Source of the DNA: Sphingomonas aurea
GTDB taxonomy: Bacteria > Pseudomonadota > Alphaproteobacteria > Sphingomonadales > Sphingomonadaceae
Direction of reading: 5' to 3'
Assembly (NCBI RefSeq): GCF_030678875.1
Contig: NZ_JAUUDS010000013.1
Span: 1 to 54,852 of the forward strand
Length of the DNA stretch: 54,852 nucleotides
Shown here: piece by piece, positions 42,246 through 50,453 of the stretch
Layout: each line of letters starts with the position of its first letter
How positions within the stretch are numbered: position 1 is the first letter of the stretch
Position numbers and translations under genes: made by a program
The notes under the pieces: model-generated
The model's database searches: none
What the model was told of the DNA's origin: nothing
The model's input: only the letters and a program-made list of their open reading frames with translations

Positions 42246-45200
42246 ATGATCGGTCGCATCGTCACCCTCTCCGTCGAGAAGCGTTGGCTAGTCCTGCTTC
42301 TCACCGTCGCCGCTGCGCTGCTCGGGATAGGCGCGTTGCGCCAACTCCCGATCGACGCCGTTCCCGACATCACCAATAACCAGGTGCAAATCAACGTCGT
42401 CGCCCCTGCCCTTTCCCCCGACCAGATCGAGAAACAGGTCGCGTTCACGGTCGAAACCGCGCTCGCCGGCATCCCTGGCCTCGAATATACCCGTTCACTC
42501 AGCCGCAACGGCTTCGCCCAGGTCACGGCCGTCTTCACCGAGAAGACCGATATCTACTTCGCCCGTCAGCAGGTGGCGGAGCGGCTGCGGACTGCGGAGG
42601 AAGACCTTCCCGAGGGCGTAAACCCTGAAATGGGGCCGATCGCGACCGGGCTCGGCGACATCTTCATGTGGACGGTCGAGTACCGTGAACTGGATCAGGT
42701 CCATCACCGCAACGGTGAGCCCGGTCTGCAACGCGACGGCAGCTACATCACGCCGGAAGGCGATCACCTCGTCAGCGAGGCCGACAAGGCCACCTACCTG
42801 CGCACTGTCCAGGACTGGATCGTCACGCCGCAGCTCAAGAGCACGGAGGGACTGGCGGGGGTCGACTCCCTTGGCGGGTACACCAAGGAATATCTCGTCG
42901 TCCCCGACGTGCAGCGCATGGCCGCAATGCGGCTGACGCTGCAGGATCTCACCACGGCGCTGGAGCGGAACAACACCAGCGCCGGCGCCGGTGTCGTCAA
43001 CCGTAACGGCGAAGGGCTCTCTGTCCGCTCCGACGGGCGCGTGCGCAACGCCGACGAGCTTGCCCGAACCGTCGTCGCCACCCGCGAGGGTGTGCCGATC
43101 CTGCTCAACCAGATCGCAACCGTTCGGACCGGCCAGGCTCTGCGCATGGGCTCCGCGTCCGAAAACGGCCATGAGGTGGTCGTCGGGACCGCCGTCATGC
43201 GGATCGGCGAGAACAGCCGTACCGTCTCGACCGGGGTCGCCGAACGGCTGACCCAGATCGGCCGCTCGCTGCCGGTCGACGTTGTCGTGAAACCGGTGAT
43301 GAACCGCACCGAGCTGGTGAACTCCACCATATCGACGGTCGCCCGCAATCTCGCCGAAGGCGCGCTGTTGGTCATCGTCGTCCTGTTCGCCTTGCTCGGC
43401 AACTTCCGGGCGGCGCTGATCGCGGCTCTCGTCATCCCGATCACGATGCTGCTCACCAGCATCGGCATGTTGGAGGCGGGCGTTTCGGCCAATCTGATGA
43501 GCCTCGGCGCGCTCGACTTCGGCCTGATCGTGGACGGTGCCGTCATCATCGTCGAGAACGCATTGCGGCGCCTTGCCGAAGCCCAGCATGGCCGGGACGG
43601 CGAGCTGACGATGGAACAGCGGCTCGGGCTGGTCGCCGCGTCCGCCCGCGAGATGATCCGTCCGTCCGTTTACGGGCAGGCGATCATCATCCTGGTCTAT
43701 GCGCCCTTGCTGACCTTCACCGGTGTCGAGGGGAAGATGTTCGAGCCAATGGCGCTCACCGTCATCATCGCACTCGTGTTCGCCTTCATCCTGTCGCTGA
43801 CCTTTGTACCCGCGGCGATCGCCATTTGGCTCAGCAAGCGGGTGGAGGAGAAGGAAAGCCGGGCCGTGACGTTCCTTCGACAGCGCTACGAGCCGGGGCT
43901 CGATGGGGCGATGCGTCGCCCGACGCTCACCATCGGCATTGCGATCGGCGCTTTGGCGCTCGCCGGTGTCGCCTTCACCACCTTGGGGCAGGAGTTCCTG
44001 CCGCAGCTCGACGAGGGCAATATCCTCGTCCAGGCCGTGCGGATTCCGGGCACGTCGGTCGACCAAAGCCAGGCGATGCAGTTCCAGGTCGAGAAGGCAT
44101 TGGCCAAGGTGCCGGAGGTCCGCTTCGCCTTCTCGCGCACGGGCACCTCCGAGATCGCATCGGACCCGATGCCAGCGAACGCCACGGACACCTTCGTTAT
44201 CCTGAAGCCGAAGGCGCAGTGGCCCGATCCAGGTCTCTCCAAGGAAGAGCTTGTGGAGCGTCTGGAGAAGCGTCTCTCCACCCTCCCCGGCAACGCCTAC
44301 GAGATCACCCAGCCGATCCAGATGCGGTTCAACGAGCTGATCGCGGGCGTGCGCGGCGACATCGCCATCAAGGTGTTCGGCGACGATTTTGGCGAGATGA
44401 ATGCGACCGCGGACCGGATCGCCGGTATCCTTCGCCGGACCCGGGGTGCCGCAGACGTGCGGGTCGAACAGACCGAGGGCCTGCCGATGCTCGACATCCG
44501 GCCGAACCGCACCGCCATGTCGCGCGTCGGCGTAACCGCCGGCGACGTGCAAGACACGGTTGCCGCAGCCATCGGTGGCCGGCAGGCCGGCATGATCTTT
44601 GAGGGGGATCGCCGCTTCCCCGTCATGATCCGAATGGCCGAAAGCTCGCGCTCGGACCTCACGGCGGTCGCTCAGGTGCCGGTACCGACTGCCGGTGGTG
44701 GCTTCGTACCGCTGTCGACCGTCGCCGATATCGCTGTCGTCGATGGTCCCAACCAGATCAGCCGGGAGAACGGAAAGCGGCGCGTGGTGGTGCAGGCGAA
44801 CGTCCGTGACCGCGACGTGGCGGGCGTCGTTGCCGATGCCCGGGCGGCAATCGACGCTCAGGTGAAGCTGCCGGCAGGGACGTACCTCGAATGGGGAGGC
44901 CAGTTCGAGAACCTTGCGTCCGCTCGGGACCGGCTCGCTATCGTGGTGCCGATCTGTTTCGTGGTCATCATGCTGCTGCTCTACGGGGCGCTCGGCTCCG
45001 TTCGGGATGCGCTGATTGTGTTCACCGGCGTCCCTCTGGCGCTGGTGGGAGGGGTGCTCGCGCTTGTGCTGCGCGGGATGCCCTTCTCCATTTCCGCGGC
45101 CGTCGGCTTCATTGCGCTATCCGGCATCGCAGTTCTCAACGGGTTGGTCATGGTGACGTCCATCCATGACCTGATGCGCGACGGCATGGATCGCGCGGCT

Positions 45201-45473
45201 GCGGCGCATCGAGGCGCGCTGGCCCGGCTCAGGCCTGTCGCGATGACTGCGCTTGTGGCTTCACTCGGTTTCGTACCGATGGCGCTGGGACATGGAGCGG
45301 GCGCCGAGGTGCAAAAACCGCTCGCAACCGTGGTTATTGGCGGCCTCATATCCGCGACGCTGCTCACATTGTTCGTGCTGCCGACGCTCTATGCCCGTTT
45401 CGGTAGCCGAGAGCTGCCGGTCCCGGAAAGCGATCGGCAAACTGCCGCTCCTGACGAGAAGGTGCCGGCATGA
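42246..45473 (+). CDS. czcA: CzcA heavy-metal RND pump
   Basis: A 1,075-residue RND antiporter with twelve membrane helices. The helix-4 motif GALDFGLIVDGAVIIVEN matches the HME1 group (Co, Zn, Cd), not the copper/silver group. Other family marks: RQLPIDAVPDITNNQVQIN near the start and GQEFLPQLDEGNI. It exports divalent cations from the periplasm, driven by protons. Its stop overlaps the next gene's start by 4 bp. Confidence 0.93.
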   Translation: MIGRIVTLSVEKRWLVLLLTVAAALLGIGALRQLPIDAVPDITNNQVQINVVAPALSPDQIEKQVAFTVETALAGIPGLEYTRSLSRNGFAQVTAVFTEKTDIYFARQQVAERLRTAEEDLPEGVNPEMGPIATGLGDIFMWTVEYRELDQVHHRNGEPGLQRDGSYITPEGDHLVSEADKATYLRTVQDWIVTPQLKSTEGLAGVDSLGGYTKEYLVVPDVQRMAAMRLTLQDLTTALERNNTSAGAGVVNRNGEGLSVRSDGRVRNADELARTVVATREGVPILLNQIATVRTGQALRMGSASENGHEVVVGTAVMRIGENSRTVSTGVAERLTQIGRSLPVDVVVKPVMNRTELVNSTISTVARNLAEGALLVIVVLFALLGNFRAALIAALVIPITMLLTSIGMLEAGVSANLMSLGALDFGLIVDGAVIIVENALRRLAEAQHGRDGELTMEQRLGLVAASAREMIRPSVYGQAIIILVYAPLLTFTGVEGKMFEPMALTVIIALVFAFILSLTFVPAAIAIWLSKRVEEKESRAVTFLRQRYEPGLDGAMRRPTLTIGIAIGALALAGVAFTTLGQEFLPQLDEGNILVQAVRIPGTSVDQSQAMQFQVEKALAKVPEVRFAFSRTGTSEIASDPMPANATDTFVILKPKAQWPDPGLSKEELVERLEKRLSTLPGNAYEITQPIQMRFNELIAGVRGDIAIKVFGDDFGEMNATADRIAGILRRTRGAADVRVEQTEGLPMLDIRPNRTAMSRVGVTAGDVQDTVAAAIGGRQAGMIFEGDRRFPVMIRMAESSRSDLTAVAQVPVPTAGGGFVPLSTVADIAVVDGPNQISRENGKRRVVVQANVRDRDVAGVVADARAAIDAQVKLPAGTYLEWGGQFENLASARDRLAIVVPICFVVIMLLLYGALGSVRDALIVFTGVPLALVGGVLALVLRGMPFSISAAVGFIALSGIAVLNGLVMVTSIHDLMRDGMDRAAAAHRGALARLRPVAMTALVASLGFVPMALGHGAGAEVQKPLATVVIGGLISATLLTLFVLPTLYARFGSRELPVPESDRQTAAPDEKVPA

Positions 45474-46078
45474 GCGAAGAGAGCTTCGACCTCGACACGG
45501 CCGAGAAGCGCCGGACGCTTTGGATAGTCCTGTTGCTCAATCTGGGCCTGGCGGCAGGCTTCGGGGTGTCCGGCGTCATGGCGGATTCCAGCGCCCTGAT
45601 CGCAAACGGCTTGGACAACGCCTCCGATGGCATCGTCTACATCATCAGCTTGCTTGCCCTCTCGCGCTCACAGGCGTGGAAGCGGGGGGCCGCGGTGACA
45701 TCGGGCATCCTGCTGCTGCTCTTTGCCGCGGGTGTGCTGCTCGATGCCGGGCGGCGCTATTTCTCGGGAAGCGAGCCGCTCGGCCCCACTATGATCGGGA
45801 TGGCGATCATCGCGGCGGTCGTTAACGGGCTTTGCTTGTGGCTGTTGAAGCGATTGCGCGAGCCCGATGTAAATATGCGCGCTGCGACAACCTTCAGCCT
45901 CAACGACTTCGTGTCCAATGGGGGCATCATTCTAGCCGGCGCGATCGTCGTTTGGACGGGCCAGAACTGGCCTGACCTTATCGTCGGCGTCGCTGTTGCC
46001 GCTATCGCGGTGAAAGGCGGCCTCGAAATCCTGCGAGACGCTCGCTCGGACGCGGGCACGAAAGGAGCCAATCAATGA
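45470..46078 (+). CDS. CDF-family cation exporter (short)
   Basis: A 202-residue six-helix protein with CDF motifs (DSSALIANGLDNASDGIVYI, SLNDFVSNGGIILAGAIVV). Like the one at 38727 it lacks the cytosolic C-terminal domain. It overlaps czcA and the next gene by 4 bp, so it belongs to the czc operon. Confidence 0.85.
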   Translation: MSEESFDLDTAEKRRTLWIVLLLNLGLAAGFGVSGVMADSSALIANGLDNASDGIVYIISLLALSRSQAWKRGAAVTSGILLLLFAAGVLLDAGRRYFSGSEPLGPTMIGMAIIAAVVNGLCLWLLKRLREPDVNMRAATTFSLNDFVSNGGIILAGAIVVWTGQNWPDLIVGVAVAAIAVKGGLEILRDARSDAGTKGANQ

Positions 46079-46992
46079 GCGCAGGCCATGACCATGGGGG
46101 GCATGCCCACGACCACACCGCTGGCGCGAATGCCCAGATGCTGAGCTGGGCGCTGGCGCTCACGACCGCCTATCTGGTTGCCGAGGTTGTTGGTGCGTTC
46201 GTCTTCAACAGCCTCGCGCTTCTATCTGACGCAGCGCATATGCTGACAGACGTGGCAGCACTGGTGATTGCGCTGCTCGCGATCCGGTTCGGACAGAAGC
46301 CGGCCGACGACAAGCGGACGTTCGGCTATAAGCGGTTCGAGATCCTGGCCGCTGCTTTCAACGCCCTGCTGCTCTTCGGTGTGGCGATCTACGTGCTGGT
46401 GGAGGCGGTGCAGCGCTTCCGCCAGCCCGAGGCGGTCCAGTCGACCGGGATGATGATCGTCGCCGCGATCGGCCTGGTGGTGAACCTCATATCGATGAAG
46501 CTGCTCACGTCGGGCAAGGACGCGAGTATGAACGTCAAGGGCGCCTACCTCGAGGTATGGGCCGACATGATCGGCTCGGTGGGCGTGATCGCCGGGGCGC
46601 TGGCCATCCGGTTTACCGGATGGACGTGGGTCGATCCAATCGTGGCGGTCGGGATCGGCTTATGGGTGCTGCCCCGAACATGGGTGCTGCTCCGGGACAC
46701 GACCAACGTGTTGCTCGAGGGCGTTCCTGGAGGGATCAAGCTGCCCGAGTTGCGTGCCGGCATCGCCGGCCTGTCCGGCGTGGCTGGCGTCCACGACCTC
46801 CATGTCTGGTCGATGGCCTCGGACGACATCAACTGCACCGCACACGTCACGCTTGCCGAAGGTGCCGATGCCGATGCGGTCAGGAAGAGGGTCGCGGACA
46901 TGCTCGATAGCCGGTTTGGGATCGAGCATTGTACGATCCAGACCGAGGCAGCGGCCGAGCCGTGCGAGGACACTGGACACCTGCACCCGTGA
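46075..46992 (+). CDS. czcD: CzcD zinc/cobalt/cadmium exporter
   Basis: A 305-residue full-length CDF protein: His-rich N-terminus (HDHGGHAHDHT), six helices with the HxxxD/DxxxD sites (LLSDAAHMLTDVAAL, VWADMIGSVGV) and a cytosolic ferredoxin-like domain (VHDLHVWSMASDDINCTAHV). It moves Zn, Co or Cd from cytosol to periplasm, where CzcCBA takes over. Confidence 0.92.
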   Translation: MSAGHDHGGHAHDHTAGANAQMLSWALALTTAYLVAEVVGAFVFNSLALLSDAAHMLTDVAALVIALLAIRFGQKPADDKRTFGYKRFEILAAAFNALLLFGVAIYVLVEAVQRFRQPEAVQSTGMMIVAAIGLVVNLISMKLLTSGKDASMNVKGAYLEVWADMIGSVGVIAGALAIRFTGWTWVDPIVAVGIGLWVLPRTWVLLRDTTNVLLEGVPGGIKLPELRAGIAGLSGVAGVHDLHVWSMASDDINCTAHVTLAEGADADAVRKRVADMLDSRFGIEHCTIQTEAAAEPCEDTGHLHP

Positions 46993-47005
46993 ACGCGCGG
47001 TGGCC

Positions 47006-47242
47006 ATGAGAAAGCCGCGGCGCTGGACGGAAGAAGCCGACGCAGAGCTTCGCCAGCGGATCGCCGCGAAACAGCCATTGGCGACGATCGCGAGGGAGAT
47101 GGATAGAACGATGGATGGCGTTCGGGGGAGGGCGGCTGCGCTGCGGGTCGCCCTTCCGTCTCCTACGCGGCCCTGGCGTGAAACAGTGAAGCGGGGGCCT
47201 GCGCCGAAGCCGATGAAGGATCAGGCTAAAGGTGACGAATGA
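47006..47242 (+). CDS. Small Myb/SANT-like DNA-binding protein
   Basis: A 78-residue basic protein: RRWTEEADAELRQRIAAKQPL followed by IAREMDRTMDGVRGRAAALRV, a single three-helix Myb/SANT-like or GcrA-like HTH. It follows czcD by 13 bp and may tune the operon. No family assignment beyond the fold. Confidence 0.6.
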   Translation: MRKPRRWTEEADAELRQRIAAKQPLATIAREMDRTMDGVRGRAAALRVALPSPTRPWRETVKRGPAPKPMKDQAKGDE

Positions 47243-47315
47243 AGGCATCCGGCTGAGGGACGAGCCGGCGCCGCACGTACTCCTCCATGAGTGGGGGCTC
47301 ACGTGGAGATCACCG

Positions 47316-47651
47316 ATGCACGATCATATGAGCGCCGAGATGCAGGCTTGCATGGACGCCTGTCACCACTGTCACGTCACCTGCCTTTCGATGACCACGC
47401 AGCATTGCCTTCAGGTGGGCGGCGCACATGCCGCGCCCGACCACATCAAGATCATGCTCGACTGCGCGCAGATTTGCGGCACCTCACTCGACTTCATGGC
47501 CCGCGGGTCCGACCAGCATAAGCTCGTATGCGGCATCTGCGCTCAGATCTGCCGGGCTTGCGCGGAGAGCTGCCGGGGGCTCGACGGCATGGAAGAGTGC
47601 GTCGCCGCGTGCGAGCGTTGTGCCGACGCATGCGAGAAGATGGCCGCCTGA
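47316..47651 (+). CDS. Four-helix copper storage protein (Csp/DUF326)
   Basis: A 111-residue Cys-rich four-helix bundle with CxxxC pairs along each helix (CMDACHHCHVTCLSM, CAQICGTSL, CGICAQICRACAESC, CVAACERCADACEKM). Such Csp proteins store many Cu(I) ions in the bundle core. There is no signal peptide, so it is the cytosolic type. ATG 47316 gives the normal length. Confidence 0.88.
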   Translation: MHDHMSAEMQACMDACHHCHVTCLSMTTQHCLQVGGAHAAPDHIKIMLDCAQICGTSLDFMARGSDQHKLVCGICAQICRACAESCRGLDGMEECVAACERCADACEKMAA

Positions 47652-47658
47652 TCGGTGA

Positions 47659-47683
47659 CGGGCGGGTGGCGATCGGCCGCCCG
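47659..47683. terminator. GC-rich hairpin between Csp and copD
   Basis: CGGGCGG / CCGCCCG stem with an 11-nt loop in the 36-bp gap between two convergent genes. Possible bidirectional terminator; no clear T-run. Confidence 0.4.
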
Positions 47684-47687
47684 CTCC

Positions 47688-48617
47688 TCACATCGCCGTT
47701 GCGGGGGGCTCGAGCATCCCCAGCCAGGCGACCAGCGCCAGGATCGTGACGGCACAGCTCGCCTCGATCGCAAGGCTGCGCCGCAGAGCACCAAGCGCGG
47801 CCCGATGATCGCCCGCGGCAATCGAGCGCTCGAAAGCCGGCGTCAGCCGGAAACGATTGAGGGAGGCCAGCCCGAGCATCGCGCCAAACAGTACCAGCTT
47901 GGCGAGGAGGAGCTGGCCGTAAAGGGTGGTCAGAAGTCTCGGTAAATTGCCGGCACCGACCAGCAGCCAGCCATTAACCAGGCCCGTCACAACGATCGTG
48001 CCGACCACGAGCGTGCCGACCAGACCGAAGCCGTGCAGCGCCCGGTGGGTCAGTCTGAGATGGGCGACGTCGACGCGAACTGCCGGCCGCACCACGAGCA
48101 GCGTCAACCCGAGCAGTGCACCGACCCAGGCTCCGGCCGCCAACAGGTGCAGAATATCGGCCAGCAGATGGATCCAGCCCGTCGCGCCCTCATCCATCGC
48201 GCCATGGCCTGTCCAGGCGAGCGTCGCGAGCGCAATGCCCGCCGCGAGCGCCACCATGCCGAGCGGCGCGGTACGTCCTGCCGCGATCAGCGCGGCGATC
48301 ACGGCCACAATCAGCGCGACCATGCGCGCTTTCCACGCCGTGCCCGTCGCGGAGCCGGTGATCAGCATTCCGATCGCTTCCCGATCGATCGGCCACGGCG
48401 GCGCTCCAGCTATTGCCGCGGCGAGCAGGACGAGCGCAATGCCTGAAAACAGAAGGCCGAGCAGCCCGGTCCCCACCAGCCAGGGGCGCAAGGCGAGTGC
48501 GTCTGCGCGCTCCCCGGCCTTGAGCCCGTAGAGGCTGAACGCCGACAGGCCGAACAGCCCGCTCAACGTCGCATAAAGCGCGAAGCGGACCCCGATCAGC
48601 GGCCAGTCGGCATCCAC
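47688..48617 (-). CDS. copD: Copper resistance membrane protein CopD
   Basis: A 309-residue protein with eight membrane helices of the CopD/YcnJ family (WTGHGAMDEGATGWIHLLADILHLLAAGAWVG shows the conserved His residues, split over 138-170). It is thought to bring copper across the inner membrane together with CopC. It lies 1 bp after copC on the minus strand. Confidence 0.87.
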   Translation of the reverse strand: MDADWPLIGVRFALYATLSGLFGLSAFSLYGLKAGERADALALRPWLVGTGLLGLLFSGIALVLLAAAIAGAPPWPIDREAIGMLITGSATGTAWKARMVALIVAVIAALIAAGRTAPLGMVALAAGIALATLAWTGHGAMDEGATGWIHLLADILHLLAAGAWVGALLGLTLLVVRPAVRVDVAHLRLTHRALHGFGLVGTLVVGTIVVTGLVNGWLLVGAGNLPRLLTTLYGQLLLAKLVLFGAMLGLASLNRFRLTPAFERSIAAGDHRAALGALRRSLAIEASCAVTILALVAWLGMLEPPATAM

Positions 48618-48618
48618 C

Positions 48619-48990
48619 TTACTTCACCGCGAAGGCGAAGTTGCCCGACACCCGATGCGTGTCGGCCGAGACGACGTGCCATGCGACGCTGTAGCGGCCC
48701 GCGCCGAGCGGCGACTTGGGCACCACGACCAGCGTTCGGCCATCGGGTGCAACCTGGGTGGTGGTTGCAACCTTCATCGGTGGGTGCGTGGTGCCGCCAT
48801 GGCCCGTCATCATCAAGTCCGCACCGGAGAATTTCGGCATCAGCTTCTCGCTGAACTGCAAAGCGACACGCGCGGGCTTGGCAACGGTCGCGTTGGGCGC
48901 GGGTGAGGCCACAACGAGCTTCGGGTGAGCCTGCGCCGCACTGGCGAGGCTCAGGAGAGTGAGGGCGGCAGGAAGGGCGAGACTACGCAT
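48619..48990 (-). CDS. copC: Periplasmic copper-binding protein CopC
   Basis: A 123-residue protein: signal peptide ending AAQA, mature N-terminus HPKL with the Cu(II)-binding His, a beta-barrel, and the C-terminal DTHRVSG with Asp/His ligands. A Met-containing loop (SEKLMPKFSGADLMMTGHGG) may hold a Cu(I) site. First gene of the leftward copCD pair. Confidence 0.9.
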   Translation of the reverse strand: MRSLALPAALTLLSLASAAQAHPKLVVASPAPNATVAKPARVALQFSEKLMPKFSGADLMMTGHGGTTHPPMKVATTTQVAPDGRTLVVVPKSPLGAGRYSVAWHVVSADTHRVSGNFAFAVK

Positions 48991-49101
48991 GGGGTACTCC
49001 GACGAGGTTCGTGCACCCTTCTACGCGGCGCGCTGCCCGACCCCTCACCGGCGGTTGAGGGATGATGGGCAGCGATGCGTATCCGATGATAGAGGGGCGG
49101 A

Positions 49102-49383
49102 GTGGAAAGCATGGACGATCTAGACAGAGCATTGGCGCGACTAGCGGGCGCACCCGCCCCGGCCGCTTTGGAGGGTATCGAGGACCAAGTCCTCAGACGA
49201 ATCGGCAGCCGCCCCGCCGTGCGCGGAGCCGGGCTCGGGATCGGTGTGATAACCGCCGCGGCGCTCGGTATCGGGATCGTCGGTGCCGAGCTGCCCGCGA
49301 CGGCAAGCCCTGTTGTCTCGCTCGCGCCGCTCGGCGGAGCCTCCCCCCTTGCCCCTTCCGCGTTGCTGATCGGCGAGCCATGA
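49102..49383 (+). CDS. cnrY: CnrY-like anti-sigma factor
   Basis: A 93-residue protein: cytosolic N-terminal helix (MDDLDRALARLAG) and one membrane helix (GLGIGVITAAALGIGIVG). It is about as long as CnrY/NccY and in the same place, first in a Y-X-H cassette. It should hold the sigma factor at the membrane until the sensor next to it binds metal. Start GTG 49102, or ATG 49111. Confidence 0.7.
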   Translation: MESMDDLDRALARLAGAPAPAALEGIEDQVLRRIGSRPAVRGAGLGIGVITAAALGIGIVGAELPATASPVVSLAPLGGASPLAPSALLIGEP

Positions 49384-49820
49384 CCTCGACCAAGCGGGTT
49401 GTCCTGTGCGCCTTGCTCGCCTTCCTGGCAGCGATCGGCGGTGTCTTTATCGGGCGCGCACTGCTGCCGCAGCCCAAGCAACCCGGTGCGGCGCTTCACG
49501 AGGTGCTGCATCATAAGCTCGCGCTTGATGGCGACCAGCAGGCCCGATTGAAGGTGCTCGAAGACCGGTTCGCGGTGCAACGCCGCGCCCTCGAGCTGGA
49601 GATGCGTGCCGCCAATGCCCGCCTTGCCGAGGCGATCGAGGCCGAGCATGGCAATGGTCCGCGGGTGGCCGCTGCGGTCGACCAAAGCCATGCCGCGATG
49701 GGCGAGCTGCAGAAGGCGACGCTGGCGCACATCTTCGCCATGCGTCAGCTCCTCCGGCCCGATCAGACCTCTCAATTCGATGACGCGGTGGTGAAGGCGC
49801 TCACCGACGGCCAGGGGTGA
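49380..49820 (+). CDS. cnrX: CnrX-like periplasmic metal sensor
   Basis: A 146-residue membrane-anchored helical sensor (one N-terminal helix, LLAFLAAIGGVFIG). It keeps the full metal-ligand set of CnrX at a constant offset: H40, H44, E61, H117 and M121 here against H42, H46, E63, H119 and M123 there. In CnrX these bind Ni or Co and release the sigma factor. It overlaps both neighbours by 4 bp. Confidence 0.82.
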   Translation: MTSTKRVVLCALLAFLAAIGGVFIGRALLPQPKQPGAALHEVLHHKLALDGDQQARLKVLEDRFAVQRRALELEMRAANARLAEAIEAEHGNGPRVAAAVDQSHAAMGELQKATLAHIFAMRQLLRPDQTSQFDDAVVKALTDGQG

Positions 49821-50386
49821 GCCTCGATTGGACCGCGTTGTCGGATGGCGAACTGGCGACGCTCAGCATCGCCGGCCGACAAGCCGCTTTCGCCGAGATC
49901 GTGCGACGCTATCGGCAGCCGATGTTCCGGCTTTCGCGCGCATTCCTCGGCGATGCCGACGACGCGCTGGACGTGACCCAGGAAGCGTTCGTGGCCGCAC
50001 ATCAGGCCTTGTCGCGCTACGATCCCAACCGCTCGATGCAGGCGTGGCTCACGACCATCGCCGTCAACAAATGCCGCGATTGGGCGCGCAAGCGTGCCGT
50101 GCGCCGGTTTCTGTCGTTCGCGCTGCCGAACGACGAACAGGTCCAGAGCATCGTCGACGAACAGGTGCCGATCGACGACGCAGCCGGCGATCGGCAGGAA
50201 CTCGATCGTGTGACCCGCGCCATCTCGACCTTGCCCGCGAACCTGAAGGAGCCTTTGGTACTTCGGACGATCGAAGGCCTGAGCCAGGCCGAGACGGCCG
50301 AGGTGCTGGGGATCAGCCAGAAGGCGGTCGAAACCCGCCTGTATCGCGCGCGGGCGCGGCTGCTCGAAAAACTCGGGAACCGCTGA
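49817..50386 (+). CDS. cnrH: CnrH-like ECF sigma factor
   Basis: A 189-residue ECF sigma factor: region 2 (ALDVTQEAFVAAHQAL) and region 4 (NLKEPLVLRTIEGLSQAETAEVLGISQKAVETRLYRARARL split over 140-175). Third gene of the Y-X-H cassette; GTG start overlaps cnrX. Probable targets are this cassette and the copA operon that follows, 67 bp on. Confidence 0.88.
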   Translation: MSLDWTALSDGELATLSIAGRQAAFAEIVRRYRQPMFRLSRAFLGDADDALDVTQEAFVAAHQALSRYDPNRSMQAWLTTIAVNKCRDWARKRAVRRFLSFALPNDEQVQSIVDEQVPIDDAAGDRQELDRVTRAISTLPANLKEPLVLRTIEGLSQAETAEVLGISQKAVETRLYRARARLLEKLGNR

Positions 50387-50453
50387 GGGCTGGACGGATC
50401 GGCCGCGTAGAAGAAGCGACGGCCCTTTCACGGCCCCATTCTTAGGAGCTTGC

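Noticed and set aside
42495..44552. 685-codon minus-strand frame opposite czcA
   Set aside because: It mirrors the codon pattern of czcA and has no motif; czcA is full length.
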